Assembly: GCA_002348605.1 (NCBI GenBank)
Contig: DEBQ01000006.1
Coordinates: forward strand, 62,001-126,000
From: Candidatus Saccharibacteria bacterium UBA2952
GTDB lineage: Bacteria > Patescibacteriota > Saccharimonadia > Saccharimonadales > Saccharimonadaceae
DNA: 64,000 nt
Direction: 5' to 3'
The notes under the pieces are model-generated. The model searched no databases and had not been told where the DNA came from. It saw only the letters and a program-made list of their open reading frames with translations. The position numbers were made by a program, and so were the translations under genes. Of this stretch, positions 34,011 through 42,228 are shown one piece after another; positions within the stretch are counted from its first letter, which is position 1; each line of letters starts with the position of its first letter.

Positions 34011-34125
34011 AAAGCCCCGCCGAGAGGGATGGGCTACTGCGGGCCACAACCCTCGTCGTACTGCGAGGCATTTTTGGCACCTGTTTGTTTGATACTACTG
34101 TAGCATTATTGCCGCTTATGTTTCA
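34011..34125 (-). ncRNA. candidate small structured RNA
   Basis: In a 220-bp gap, the minus strand has TTGAAA-18-TACAGT upstream, then a short segment with hairpin CCTCG-loop-CGAGG and an ending AGCCC...GGGCT stem followed by TTTTTT (34013-34036), like a rho-independent terminator. On the plus strand the CCTCG hairpin is itself followed by ATTTTTGG. It lacks the SRP RNA GGAAGNAG core and I match it to no known family. The remainder of the gap (34126-34190) shows nothing clear. Confidence 0.35.
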
Positions 34126-34194
34126 ATGGTAATTTTTACCAGTTGAAACACAGAATGTTTTCAACAAGGTTTACCCTTATCTACCAAAGAAAAA

Positions 34195-34210
34195 CCGCCC
34201 AAACGGGCGG
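34195..34210 (-). terminator. terminator of the 68-residue protein gene
   Basis: The minus strand reads CCGCCC-GTTT-GGGCGG followed by TTTTTC, 20 bases after the stop codon. Confidence 0.88.
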
Positions 34211-34230
34211 CATCTTATACATTTCAAATA

Positions 34231-34437
34231 CTATTTCTTTTTAGAAACAGTCAGGAAACCGTTGCGTGGGTTTTCCTTGACAACGCGGTCTTCAGGTAGG
34301 TCTACTGGGGTACCTTTAGCGTTCTTCTCTACCTTGGCAAAGAAGTAGATTGTTTGTGGCTTTCCACCGCGAAGGGTTACTTCGGTTTTGTGCAAGTAGT
34401 ATGTGATGCCCTTCGAGTTTGTGTGCTTGTAAGCCAT
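34231..34437 (-). CDS. small basic protein, probably highly expressed
   Basis: A 68-residue basic, beta-rich protein (TYYLHKTEVTLRGGKPQTIYFFAKV; ending NGFLTVSKKK). No zinc motif or known domain. AGGAGGT nine bases before the ATG, a TTGACA-18-TACGCT promoter and its own terminator make this a clean single-gene unit, as for abundant small proteins. A ribosome- or nucleic-acid-associated role would fit the charge; this is inference. Confidence 0.75.
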   Translation of the reverse strand: MAYKHTNSKGITYYLHKTEVTLRGGKPQTIYFFAKVEKNAKGTPVDLPEDRVVKENPRNGFLTVSKKK

Positions 34438-34505
34438 TGGTCTTATACCTCCTATTAGTTCTTACAAGAGTAAGCGTACGCCTAAGGGGTGGCCTCTGTC
34501 AACAC

Positions 34506-35132
34506 CTAAACGCGGGCATAGTGACGGTGGAGCAATGCCCGAAGCAGCGCCAAGGCCAGCAGACGCGCCACAATAACAATGGTCAGAAGTACGCAGATAA
34601 GCAGGCTGAAGCCGGCAAAATCAGGGGACCACGCCGGGCTTGAGAAGTCGTGACGGTAAAGCGCAGGGTTCGGCAAATTCGCTTTGTCAGGTTCGTTTGC
34701 ACCGGCTGGATACTTGGCCAGCTCACTGGCGAAACACTGTACGTAGGCCTGAGAATAACCGCCAAACTGGGCTTTGCAGGCTTGGTCTGCCTTTTGGTTG
34801 ATATTGTTGCCCGAATCCCTGGCGCTCGCTGCTTCAATAGCAGCCTGGGTGTCGCGGCGGTACTGGGCTTCGAGGTAGATCGTGCCGCTATCGGCGTTCA
34901 TATGGCCTGCCGTATAGCGCTGTAGGTCGAACAAACGGGCCCGAATAGTTTCTTGGTCGCCGGTTTTGTCAGCACTGAACACGGCGGTACGACGTTCGAT
35001 CATGCCGATATTATTAAGGCGCAGGAACGTGGCGGTAATCAAGGCAAGCACCACCAATATCAGCACTAGCTGCCACGTCCGTACGCGTTGCAACCAGCCG
35101 ATCCCGCGCCTGATGTTCCGTTTGTCTGCCAC
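34506..35132 (-). CDS. two-helix membrane protein with external domain, unknown
   Basis: A 208-residue protein with a basic N-terminus, membrane helix at about 20-40, an external domain (about 42-170) with two cysteines (CKAQFGGYSQAYVQC, about 118-132) that could form a disulfide, a second helix at about 173-197 and a basic end. It starts with GTG at 35132. No family recognised. The cysteine pair is consistent with the VKOR/DsbA system encoded elsewhere in the window. Confidence 0.65.
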   Translation of the reverse strand: MADKRNIRRGIGWLQRVRTWQLVLILVVLALITATFLRLNNIGMIERRTAVFSADKTGDQETIRARLFDLQRYTAGHMNADSGTIYLEAQYRRDTQAAIEAASARDSGNNINQKADQACKAQFGGYSQAYVQCFASELAKYPAGANEPDKANLPNPALYRHDFSSPAWSPDFAGFSLLICVLLTIVIVARLLALALLRALLHRHYARV

Positions 35133-35224
35133 CTGTTTAAAGCGTTACCTCACCCTATATAAACTGGCTTTAGTATAGCATGAGCGTCTTTGGTTCTTTA
35201 GGGTTGATTCTATATACTTACGGT

Positions 35225-36484
35225 ATGAACATTTTCTTCTCGGGCATTGGCGGCGTTGGTCTTGGCCCCTTGGCCCAACTGGCCTATGACGCCGGCCATA
35301 CTGTCAGCGGGAGCGACGCGGCAGCCGGTATGACGACCGAGGCGCTTACCAGCCAAGGTATTCCGGTGCATATCGGTCAAGGCGACGGATTCTTTGAGCA
35401 GTCACACCAAAAGCAGCCGATTGACCTGCTCGTTTACACGGCTGCCCTGCCACCAACCCATCCCGAATTGGTAAAGGCACATGAACTTGGCATTAGGGCA
35501 GTCAAGCGCGACGAACTGTTGGCGCAAATCATTCAAGAAAAAAATCTGAAACTAGTCGCGGTCAGCGGCACACACGGCAAGACCACCACAACAGGCATGC
35601 TGGTGTGGGCACTCAAGCAGCTTGGAATACCCGTTAGTTACTCGATTGGCACGACTATCAGTTTTGGTCCAAGTGGCCACTACGAACCGGACAGCGAATA
35701 CTTCGTGTACGAATGCGACGAGTTTGACCGCAACTTTTTGCACTTTTCGCCGGAACTCGCGCTCGTTACGTCGCTAGGTTACGACCATAGCGATACTTAC
35801 CCGACAAAAGAAAATTACCGACAAGCGTTCAGCCAATTCCTGAAGCAATCGAAGCATGGCATTGGCTGGCGGCATGACTTGAAGCAGCTGCCTGATGTGC
35901 CGAGCGACACGTTATGGCAGCTGCAGGACAATGAAGTCGCGCCAGTTAAGTTAGCTGGTGAGCATTACCGACTGAACGCAACCTTAGTATTGAAAGCGTT
36001 GGAATATTTGGGCTTCGACCACGATGCATCCCTGCTGGAATCTTTCCCCGGCACCAACAGGCGGTTTGAAAAACTAGGCGACAACCTGTACAGCGACTAC
36101 GGTCATCACCCGACCGAGATTGCGGCTACGTTACAGATGGCCCGCGAAGTATCTAATCGGGTCGTTCTGGTCTACCAGCCACACCAAAATATCCGTCAGT
36201 ACGAAATTAAAGGGTTGTATCGTAACTGCTTCAAAGACGCCGAAAAAGTGTACTGGCTTCCGACCTACCTTAGCCGCGAAGACCCTGACCTGACCGTCCT
36301 AACTCCGCAGGAGCTGACGGCAGATATTAGCAACAAAGACGCCGTTCTCATCGCCGACATGGACGATGAGCTATGGACCATGCTTGAACTTCACCGAGCA
36401 AACGGCGACCTTGTGCTGGTCATGGGTGCCGGATCGGTTGACGGCTGGGTCCGGTCACGCCTGCAAAAACAACTGACCGATTAG
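35225..36484 (+). CDS. murC: UDP-N-acetylmuramate--L-alanine ligase (MurC-type)
   Basis: About 419 residues: N-terminal Rossmann domain IFFSGIGGVGLGPLAQLA, ATP loop VSGTHGKTTTTGML (about 115-128), central domain with ECDEFDRNF, and the MurC-typical DYGHHPTEIAATL (about 297-309). It adds L-Ala to UDP-MurNAc; an Mpl-like role is possible but less likely. The ATG at 35225 is six bases after TATACT (35213-35218), with TTGGTT 17 bp upstream, so an earlier in-frame ATG at 35180 is not used. Confidence 0.9.
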   Translation: MNIFFSGIGGVGLGPLAQLAYDAGHTVSGSDAAAGMTTEALTSQGIPVHIGQGDGFFEQSHQKQPIDLLVYTAALPPTHPELVKAHELGIRAVKRDELLAQIIQEKNLKLVAVSGTHGKTTTTGMLVWALKQLGIPVSYSIGTTISFGPSGHYEPDSEYFVYECDEFDRNFLHFSPELALVTSLGYDHSDTYPTKENYRQAFSQFLKQSKHGIGWRHDLKQLPDVPSDTLWQLQDNEVAPVKLAGEHYRLNATLVLKALEYLGFDHDASLLESFPGTNRRFEKLGDNLYSDYGHHPTEIAATLQMAREVSNRVVLVYQPHQNIRQYEIKGLYRNCFKDAEKVYWLPTYLSREDPDLTVLTPQELTADISNKDAVLIADMDDELWTMLELHRANGDLVLVMGAGSVDGWVRSRLQKQLTD

Positions 36485-36825
36485 CGGTTGTCGCCGCTGC
36501 CCTTTGTGAGGCCGCGTTCTTTGCGACTAAGGACCTTGTCCAAATTAGTCTGGGCGATTTCTTCAAGCGAGTAGCCGAGGTAAATGCCGACCGAATTGAC
36601 ATACCATAGCACGTCACCCAGCTCTTTCATGAGCTCTTTTTTGTCTTCATCGGTGGCGACTCCGTCTTTGTCGCGCAGGATTTTTTTGAACTTTTCAGCC
36701 ACCTCACCTGCCTCGCCAACCAGTCCGAAGACTTTTTCGAGCATAGCGTGCGAATCGATTGGCTGGCCTTCTTTGTCGTATAGGTCAGTTGATATTGCTT
36801 GTGATGAGTAGTCTGAAATTTGCAT
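36481..36825 (-). CDS. MazG-like nucleotide pyrophosphohydrolase
   Basis: A 114-residue all-alpha NTP pyrophosphohydrolase: GEAGEVAEKFKK (about 33-44) and KKELMKELGDVLWYVNSVG (about 58-76) give the EExxE and ExxD metal-binding set. It removes non-canonical NTPs. The stop interlocks with murC (TTAG 36481-36484). It may be transcribed with the EamA gene upstream, 15 bp away. Confidence 0.9.
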   Translation of the reverse strand: MQISDYSSQAISTDLYDKEGQPIDSHAMLEKVFGLVGEAGEVAEKFKKILRDKDGVATDEDKKELMKELGDVLWYVNSVGIYLGYSLEEIAQTNLDKVLSRKERGLTKGSGDNR

Positions 36826-36840
36826 TATGTTTGTCCTTTC

Positions 36841-37755
36841 TTATTGATGCCGTAAGCTAATGTGGTGCTTAGCATGCGGGTGTTTATGATGTTCAACGAT
36901 ATAAACTCCGAACAAAATCAGCACGCCACCGATAACCATTTCGGGCGACAGTTTTTCGTTCAGCACGACGACCGGAATCAAAATAGCGACGAATGTTTCG
37001 AGGTAGCCAAGCGCGCTCATAACAGCACCGCCCACGCGCTCGTACGACCAGACGTTCAGTGCCCTGCCGATCAGGGCTACAACAATACCGGAATAGCCGA
37101 CAGCCAACCAATATGGCATATCCGTCGGCGTATCAGCTTTGTTGCCAAACAGCAGGAACAGTACCAAGCTGACCGCAACCGCAAACCAGGCGCTTGTACC
37201 TATGACATCAGACATGGTAACGCCACGCTCGTTTGCCCGGCGCATAAAAATAATAGCAATGGTATACGTGACGCAATTGATTAGCGCCAGTGCCGTCGCC
37301 AGCGGGTAAAAAGCCGTACCGTTCTGACTTAAAGCGATTGGCAGTATGACTAATGTCATAGCTCCGATCATGGCCAACGTTATACCGGCTGCCATGCGAC
37401 GGTTGAAATTTTCGTGAAATACTTTGGTTGAAAGCGCGATGAAGATGATTGGCGTAGCCAATGTGACAATCGACACGTAGCTTGCCTGGCTGTGTAGGAT
37501 GGCTAGCGCATATGCAATAAGAGCAACGCTAAGCGCAATACTAGTAATCAAGACATCACGCCGGGCCTTTGCCGCAAGCAGTGCTTTTCGGCCTCGAATC
37601 ATGAACGGCAGACAAACGAGCCCGATTAAAATGAAGCGACACATCGTGAAATAGTACGGGTCAGCATGTAGCACCGTACTGCGTATGATCGTCGCGTTCG
37701 GGGCAGCCAACATGACGGCGACAAGCGCCACTAAGAACCATTTGGAAGCTTTCAT
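36841..37755 (-). CDS. EamA/DMT-family transporter
   Basis: A 304-residue protein with ten helices in two EamA repeats (LVALVAVMLAAPNATIIRST at the start; PYWLAVGYSGIVVALIGRAL and ALGYLETFVAILIPVVVLNEKLSPEMVIGG in the second). Drug/metabolite transporters carry amino acids, nucleosides or metabolites; the substrate is unknown. It ends in a histidine-rich tail (EHHKHPHAKHHISLRHQ) that could bind metal. It starts six bases after trmB. Confidence 0.88.
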   Translation of the reverse strand: MKASKWFLVALVAVMLAAPNATIIRSTVLHADPYYFTMCRFILIGLVCLPFMIRGRKALLAAKARRDVLITSIALSVALIAYALAILHSQASYVSIVTLATPIIFIALSTKVFHENFNRRMAAGITLAMIGAMTLVILPIALSQNGTAFYPLATALALINCVTYTIAIIFMRRANERGVTMSDVIGTSAWFAVAVSLVLFLLFGNKADTPTDMPYWLAVGYSGIVVALIGRALNVWSYERVGGAVMSALGYLETFVAILIPVVVLNEKLSPEMVIGGVLILFGVYIVEHHKHPHAKHHISLRHQ

Positions 37756-37761
37756 TCAGTC

Positions 37762-38406
37762 TTATTGTATCATCGGGGTCGCTCGTACCAGGTTTGTGGT
37801 CCGTCCTTCGTCGGTCCAACGCGCCTCGTAGGTCGTCATGATTTTGTAGTCGGAAGCAAGTTCGGAATCGTGAAGATCGAATGTGAGTTCTTGAATAAGC
37901 CACTGTTCGTGTACCAGCTGTTCTAAGCTCCACAAAAAGAAGTCGCGTGAATCGTGCTTAAGTATGAACGAACCGTCACTAACGAGCAGGGTTCGGTAAA
38001 TATTCAAGAAAGTCGGATGCGTCATTCGCCGACCGCTTGAACGCTTACGCGGGAATGGGTCTGGGAATGTAAGCCAGATTGTCTGGGCTGAGTGTTCGAT
38101 AAAACAATCGGCCAGCTGGTCGGCCCGGGCGCGAAGAAACCTGATATTGGTTAGGCCTCGGGCCGCAGCCTCATACGCACCTTTTTGCAGCCTGTCGGCT
38201 TTGACATCGACTGCCACGAATTGCTTATTCGGGTAACGCTCGGCCAGTTCGACACTGAATAAGCCTGTGCCTGCACCGACTTCAATCACATCGACGGATG
38301 TCTTTTCCCACTCATCTAGTTCGAAACAAAGCGGCGAGTTGGCGAATTTTGCGAATTTGTACTTTTTTCGTCGGCGAGTAATAACAAAATCGTTTGGATT
38401 GATCAT
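37762..38406 (-). CDS. trmB: tRNA (guanine-N7-)-methyltransferase TrmB
   Basis: A 214-residue SAM-dependent enzyme: VIEVGAGTGLFSVELA (about 41-56), FVAVDVKADRL, and the TrmB signature IWLTFPDPFPRKRSSGRR (about 112-129). It makes m7G46 in tRNA. It overlaps tsaC by four bases, forming a tRNA-modification pair. Confidence 0.94.
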   Translation of the reverse strand: MINPNDFVITRRRKKYKFAKFANSPLCFELDEWEKTSVDVIEVGAGTGLFSVELAERYPNKQFVAVDVKADRLQKGAYEAAARGLTNIRFLRARADQLADCFIEHSAQTIWLTFPDPFPRKRSSGRRMTHPTFLNIYRTLLVSDGSFILKHDSRDFFLWSLEQLVHEQWLIQELTFDLHDSELASDYKIMTTYEARWTDEGRTTNLVRATPMIQ

Positions 38407-38957
38407 CGAAGTCGTTCCGTATGCCCATCCGGCGCGACCCGTATAAGCTGCGACGGCGTGCTGTCAGTCACCGTACCGCCGTCGACATAAAAATCTACAC
38501 CGCTACCAAAGTACGCCGCTGCCTGATGAATATCCATTGCCGGCTCCTCGCCTTCGGGGTTGGCGCTTGGCGCGACGAGTGGCCCGGTATTTCTAAGTAG
38601 CTGCCGCAATGCCACATCGTCCGGCAGCCGATAAGCTACCGAAGCGTTGTCGCGGCGAATCCATTCCGGCGCGTTTTCAGACGGTAAAATAATGCTAATT
38701 TTACCAGGCCATGAACCGGCTATGACGTGCTTCGCTTGTTCGGTCGGTTCATCATATACCTGATCGGTCAGGCCAATGAGCACAATGGGAGATTTAGCTT
38801 CGTCTCGGTGCTTCAGGTCATAAATCCGCTGCACGGCTACCTCATCGTCGGCCCGACCAACCAAGCCATAAAGCGTATCAGTCCGAATAACACCAATACC
38901 GCCCGACTTAAGTAAGCGGATGATCTCGGGGTCATTGAGCGATGAGAACACTTTCAT
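38403..38957 (-). CDS. tsaC: threonylcarbamoyl-AMP synthase TsaC (YrdC/Sua5)
   Basis: A 184-residue YrdC domain: GVIRTDTLYGLVGRA (about 22-36), DLKHRDEAKSPIVLI (about 48-62), and PSANPEGEEPAM (about 129-140). It catalyses the first step of t6A synthesis for ANN-decoding tRNAs. No Sua5 C-terminal domain. Confidence 0.94.
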   Translation of the reverse strand: MKVFSSLNDPEIIRLLKSGGIGVIRTDTLYGLVGRADDEVAVQRIYDLKHRDEAKSPIVLIGLTDQVYDEPTEQAKHVIAGSWPGKISIILPSENAPEWIRRDNASVAYRLPDDVALRQLLRNTGPLVAPSANPEGEEPAMDIHQAAAYFGSGVDFYVDGGTVTDSTPSQLIRVAPDGHTERLR

Positions 38958-39000
38958 ATGGCGTGCAGTTCTATGGACTTATCATTTCGCATTCGGACAA

Positions 39001-39023
39001 AAAAATGAGCCCTGCTCATTTTT
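39001..39023. repeat. perfect hairpin upstream of mscS
   Basis: AAAAATGAGC-CCT-GCTCATTTTT: a ten-base-pair stem with a three-base loop, between the tsaC start and the mscS -10 box. It looks like a terminator, yet no gene ends here on either strand. It may insulate the divergent promoters. Confidence 0.7.
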
Positions 39024-39057
39024 CCTGCCACCTATTGCTAGTGCTATACTACCACAT

Positions 39058-39936
39058 ATGGACCCCTTCAAAAACCAACAGCTACTCTCGACACTCGGCA
39101 CCTGGCTACAGGATAATTGGTTCGAACTCGTCGTCATTTTTGCCGCAGCATTAATCGCCTACTTCGCCGGTACGCGGATTGTCGCCTTTATCGTTAAACG
39201 CGCCGTCAAAGGCGCCCGTCACCGGGCTTGGCACAAAAAAGATATCGAGAAACGACAAAAGACGTTGGTCGGGTTGTTCGTTAGCGTTTGGCGGATCGTC
39301 ATTTTCTTCACGGTGTTATATGCCCTGCTGGCCGTCTTTTTCCCAAATATCGGTACGGCTATGGCTCCGCTGTTCGCGAGTGCTGGTATTATAGGCGTGG
39401 CTTTGGGGTTTGGCGCGCAGTCGCTGATAAAAGACTTTTTGTCAGGCATATTCATTATTTCTGAAAACCAGTACCGCGTTGGTGACGTCATTGACATCGA
39501 AGGGTTTTCGGGCACAGTCGAGCGGATTGGCACCAGAAGCACGGTACTGCGCGATGTAGACGGCAACGTGCATTATTTCCCGAACGGCATGGTACAGCAC
39601 GTCATTAACAAGACCATGGGGTATAGCATGGCCCGGTTCACCATGCTACTTCACCCCGACACGGATATTGATATGGCTTCTGAGCTAATCGATACTGTCG
39701 GCAAGGCACTCAGCGAGGAAGAAACCTGGAAGGATAAGATTCTAAGTGCGCCTGCATTCGTTTCAGTCGGCGAAATCACTGGCAGTTCGGTCGAAATTAT
39801 TGTTGCCGGTAAAACACAACCGAGCGATCAGTGGAGCGTCGTATCAGAAATGCGCCGCCGTCTGTTAGAAGAATTTGAAAGCAAGCAAATCCGTCTTGCG
39901 GTCACCCCCTTCCCTGCCGCTGGGCTTAAAAAGTAA
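39058..39936 (+). CDS. small-conductance mechanosensitive channel (MscS family)
   Basis: About 292 residues. Three membrane helices, the pore-lining one in SAGIIGVALGFGAQSLIKDFLSGIFI (about 107-132), with the typical GFGAQ; then the beta domain with VGDVIDIEGFSGTVERIGTRST. It releases solutes on osmotic downshock. ATG at 39058, seven bases after TATACT (39045-39050); a reading from 38920 would run over the tsaC promoter. Confidence 0.92.
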   Translation: MDPFKNQQLLSTLGTWLQDNWFELVVIFAAALIAYFAGTRIVAFIVKRAVKGARHRAWHKKDIEKRQKTLVGLFVSVWRIVIFFTVLYALLAVFFPNIGTAMAPLFASAGIIGVALGFGAQSLIKDFLSGIFIISENQYRVGDVIDIEGFSGTVERIGTRSTVLRDVDGNVHYFPNGMVQHVINKTMGYSMARFTMLLHPDTDIDMASELIDTVGKALSEEETWKDKILSAPAFVSVGEITGSSVEIIVAGKTQPSDQWSVVSEMRRRLLEEFESKQIRLAVTPFPAAGLKK

Positions 39937-40314
39937 CTAGTCTTGATCAAGCGCTAGAGCGCTATCGCTCAGCGCGTCGCCTGAAAAGGCGTCGATGTCA
40001 ATCAGGGCTTCGGCGGCTTTTTTCTTATAGAGGGTGTCGAACTCATTCAAAGCCTCTTTCGTAATTGGTCCGTCGCCGGAAAAACCGTTAAAGACTTCTT
40101 TGTCTTTGGTCGCTTCTTGCCGGGCGCTGTCGTAGCCCGGTCGCGACAGATCAAGCTGGAGCGTCCCACTGCTCTGGTACAAGCTCAGCGCAACATACAC
40201 CAAGAATAACGAAATCAGAATGACCAAAATTACCATGCTGAAAAACTGGTGGGTGCGTACTGTGCGAATGGCAACGGTGTCGCGGCTCTCGGCAAAATGC
40301 GGGTGATCGCTCAT
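39937..40314 (-). CDS. single-pass membrane protein, unknown
   Basis: A 125-residue protein: polar N-terminus (1-24), one helix (about 26-45) and an acidic external domain of about 75 residues ending in AFSGDALSDSALALDQD. No family recognised. It overlaps the secreted-protein gene upstream by four bases, so the two probably function together at the cell surface. Its stop is directly next to the mscS stop. Confidence 0.7.
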   Translation of the reverse strand: MSDHPHFAESRDTVAIRTVRTHQFFSMVILVILISLFLVYVALSLYQSSGTLQLDLSRPGYDSARQEATKDKEVFNGFSGDGPITKEALNEFDTLYKKKAAEALIDIDAFSGDALSDSALALDQD

Positions 40315-40841
40315 GAATGCTCCTTGTCATAGGCGGTCTTGAAGTCGGTGAACGTCGTGCCATACTGCCGCACAAGATTCTTGATAGTCTGGTTCGTCTT
40401 GGACAACTCGTTACGCTTTTCACGTGCGGTCAAAAGTGCGTTATAAAAGGCTACCGGTTCGCGGGTGCAGTCGATTTCAAGTACCTTTGTCAGGGCGTTG
40501 TCGTATTGGATGTATTGGTCGTAGAATTTGGTGTAGGCTTCGTTATAGTCAGCCGTTATGGTAAGTAGCGCGCCACCATCAAGCTGGTTCGATGCCAACC
40601 GGCGGTTCAAAGGGACCATTAGTTTGTCACTGATCGTTCGGTACAGGTTGCCGCGGTCGTTGCGAAGAAACGCGTCGGTTTGATGTAACCGGTTCAGCGC
40701 TGCTTGGTTCTCAACACAGCGGCTACGGATACGCGCCATCTTCTCCGGCGTAATGGTCGCGGCCGCTTCTGCCTGTCCTGCCGACACAAATAAACCAGCA
40801 CCGAGCAGCAGTGCAGCCACCATTAAAAGACGAAATTTCAT
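40311..40841 (-). CDS. secreted helical protein, unknown
   Basis: A 176-residue protein with a clear signal peptide (MKFRLLMVAALLLGAGLFVSA, cut near AEAAA, about 27-29) and a helical mature part with two cysteines (about 42 and 134) that may form a disulfide. No family recognised. The -10 CATACT is seven bases before the ATG. Co-translated with the single-pass protein downstream. Confidence 0.72.
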   Translation of the reverse strand: MKFRLLMVAALLLGAGLFVSAGQAEAAATITPEKMARIRSRCVENQAALNRLHQTDAFLRNDRGNLYRTISDKLMVPLNRRLASNQLDGGALLTITADYNEAYTKFYDQYIQYDNALTKVLEIDCTREPVAFYNALLTAREKRNELSKTNQTIKNLVRQYGTTFTDFKTAYDKEHS

Positions 40842-40866
40842 GCTTATTAGTATGCGACGTCCGCCC

Positions 40867-41667
40867 CTATTTGGTCAAATGAAGCCGACCGGCCGTAACC
40901 CTCACTAACCCGTCACTCAAAAGACCGGAAAGCGCTAACTCAAATCGTCCGTCGGCTGATAGCTCACGACGCAGAGTCTGCTCGTCGCAATCACTAACTA
41001 CCAACCGGCGCACGATTTGTCCGCGTACTTGGCGGATACTTCCTTCGAGTGGCGACTGCTTTTTGTAGTGTTTGCTTGAAGTGTTATTCCGGACTCCTTG
41101 CGCTTTCAGCCAACTGCCGTAGTCCATGAGCGACCAGTAAAATTCGCGAGGGTGCTCGCGGTCGAGCGTTTCGTTCAGTTTCTTTAAAATCTGCGTATCA
41201 TCAACGGTTTCGGTGTCATTAAAGAAATGGTGAATGTAAACGGTACGGATATTCGTTTCTACAAAAATTGCAGGGGTGTTGAATGCGTAAGCCAAAATCG
41301 CTCCGGCAGTGTTCGTACCGACGCCAGGAAGGCTCAGTAATTCTGGTGCTGATTCCGGAAACCGCCCCTCAAACTCATTGACGACGCGTTTTGCCGCCTC
41401 GTGTAAAAATTTGGCGCGGCGATTATAGCCAAGACCTTGCCAGGCCATTAGGACATGGGCCAAACTGGCACTTGCTAGCGTTTGTTCGTCCGGAAAGGCG
41501 GCAATAAACGCTTCGAACTTTGGAATCACGCGGGGCACCTGCGTCTGCTGCAACATAAGTTCACTTACCAGTACGTAATACGGTCTGGTGTCATTGCGCC
41601 AAGGCATGTCGCGGTAGAGTTCTTTTCCCTTTTGCCATAACAGCACTTTAAACTCAGCGTTTTGCAC
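40867..41667 (-). CDS. mutY: A/G-specific adenine glycosylase MutY-like, lacking the Fe-S cluster
   Basis: A 266-residue HhH-GPD protein: PYYVLVSELMLQQTQVPRV (about 29-47) keeps the MutY catalytic Glu and QQTQV, and SLPGVGTNTAGAILAYAF is the helix-hairpin-helix. The second catalytic position reads FVETNIRTV, with Glu where MutY has Asp (DGNVxRV). The four-cysteine Fe-S loop is absent; the region reads NNTSSKHYKKQSPL. There is no NUDT1-like C-terminal domain. GTG start six bases after TACAAT (41674-41679, minus). It should remove A opposite 8-oxoG, but the substitutions make specificity uncertain. Confidence 0.85.
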   Translation of the reverse strand: MQNAEFKVLLWQKGKELYRDMPWRNDTRPYYVLVSELMLQQTQVPRVIPKFEAFIAAFPDEQTLASASLAHVLMAWQGLGYNRRAKFLHEAAKRVVNEFEGRFPESAPELLSLPGVGTNTAGAILAYAFNTPAIFVETNIRTVYIHHFFNDTETVDDTQILKKLNETLDREHPREFYWSLMDYGSWLKAQGVRNNTSSKHYKKQSPLEGSIRQVRGQIVRRLVVSDCDEQTLRRELSADGRFELALSGLLSDGLVRVTAGRLHLTK

Positions 41668-41673
41668 CCCCTT

Positions 41674-41691
41674 ATTGTACAGGGGTATACT
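41674..41691. promoter_or_regulatory. overlapping divergent leaderless promoters (mutY / msrA)
   Basis: Minus strand TACAAT (41674-41679) precedes the mutY GTG by six bases. Plus strand TATACT (41686-41691) precedes the msrA ATG by six bases, with TTGCAC 18 bp upstream inside mutY codons. Thirty bases separate the two start codons, so the promoters must compete. Confidence 0.75.
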
Positions 41692-41697
41692 AATAGA

Positions 41698-42228
41698 ATG
41701 ACGACATACGTTCTAGCAGGAGGATGTTTTTGGTGCTTAGACGCCGTATTTAGGCGGCTTAATGGCGTTACTCAATCTACCTGCGGATATGCGGGCGGAA
41801 CGAAAGAAGAAGCCGATTACTACCGTGTCGCAAGCGGTCAAACCGGACATGCCGAAAGCGTACGGGTAACCTTTGACGAATCAACGCTTCCCAAAGAAGA
41901 CCTTCTGGACATTTTCTTCCTGATTCATAATCCCACGACCATAAACCGCCAAGGTGCGGATACCGGGCCGCAGTACCGTAGCGCGATGTTTTATGCCGAC
42001 GACACGCAAAAAGCCGATTTCGAAGCCGCCGCCAACCGGTCCGCGCAAAACTGGGACGACCCGATTGTGACCGAACTGGCACCACTCGACGCGTTTTACG
42101 AAGCCGAACCTGAGCATCAGGATTACTTTACGAACAATCCCGCCAATCCATATTGCTCGGTCGTCATTAACCCCAAGGTCGTAAAAGCCAAAAAAGAATA
42201 CGCTAAGTACTTCAAGGAGGTAGTATGA
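41698..42228 (+). CDS. msrA: peptide methionine sulfoxide reductase MsrA
   Basis: About 176 residues with the active-site motif GGCFWCLDAVFRRLNGV (about 9-25), GYAGG, and the catalytic DTGPQYRS (about 95-102). It reduces Met-S-sulfoxide. The ATG at 41698 follows TATACT by six bases. It overlaps the next gene by four bases. Confidence 0.96.
   Translation: MTTYVLAGGCFWCLDAVFRRLNGVTQSTCGYAGGTKEEADYYRVASGQTGHAESVRVTFDESTLPKEDLLDIFFLIHNPTTINRQGADTGPQYRSAMFYADDTQKADFEAAANRSAQNWDDPIVTELAPLDAFYEAEPEHQDYFTNNPANPYCSVVINPKVVKAKKEYAKYFKEVV

Noticed and set aside
34011..34125. Signal recognition particle RNA
   Set aside because: The conserved GGTCAGG...GGAAGNAGC core is absent.
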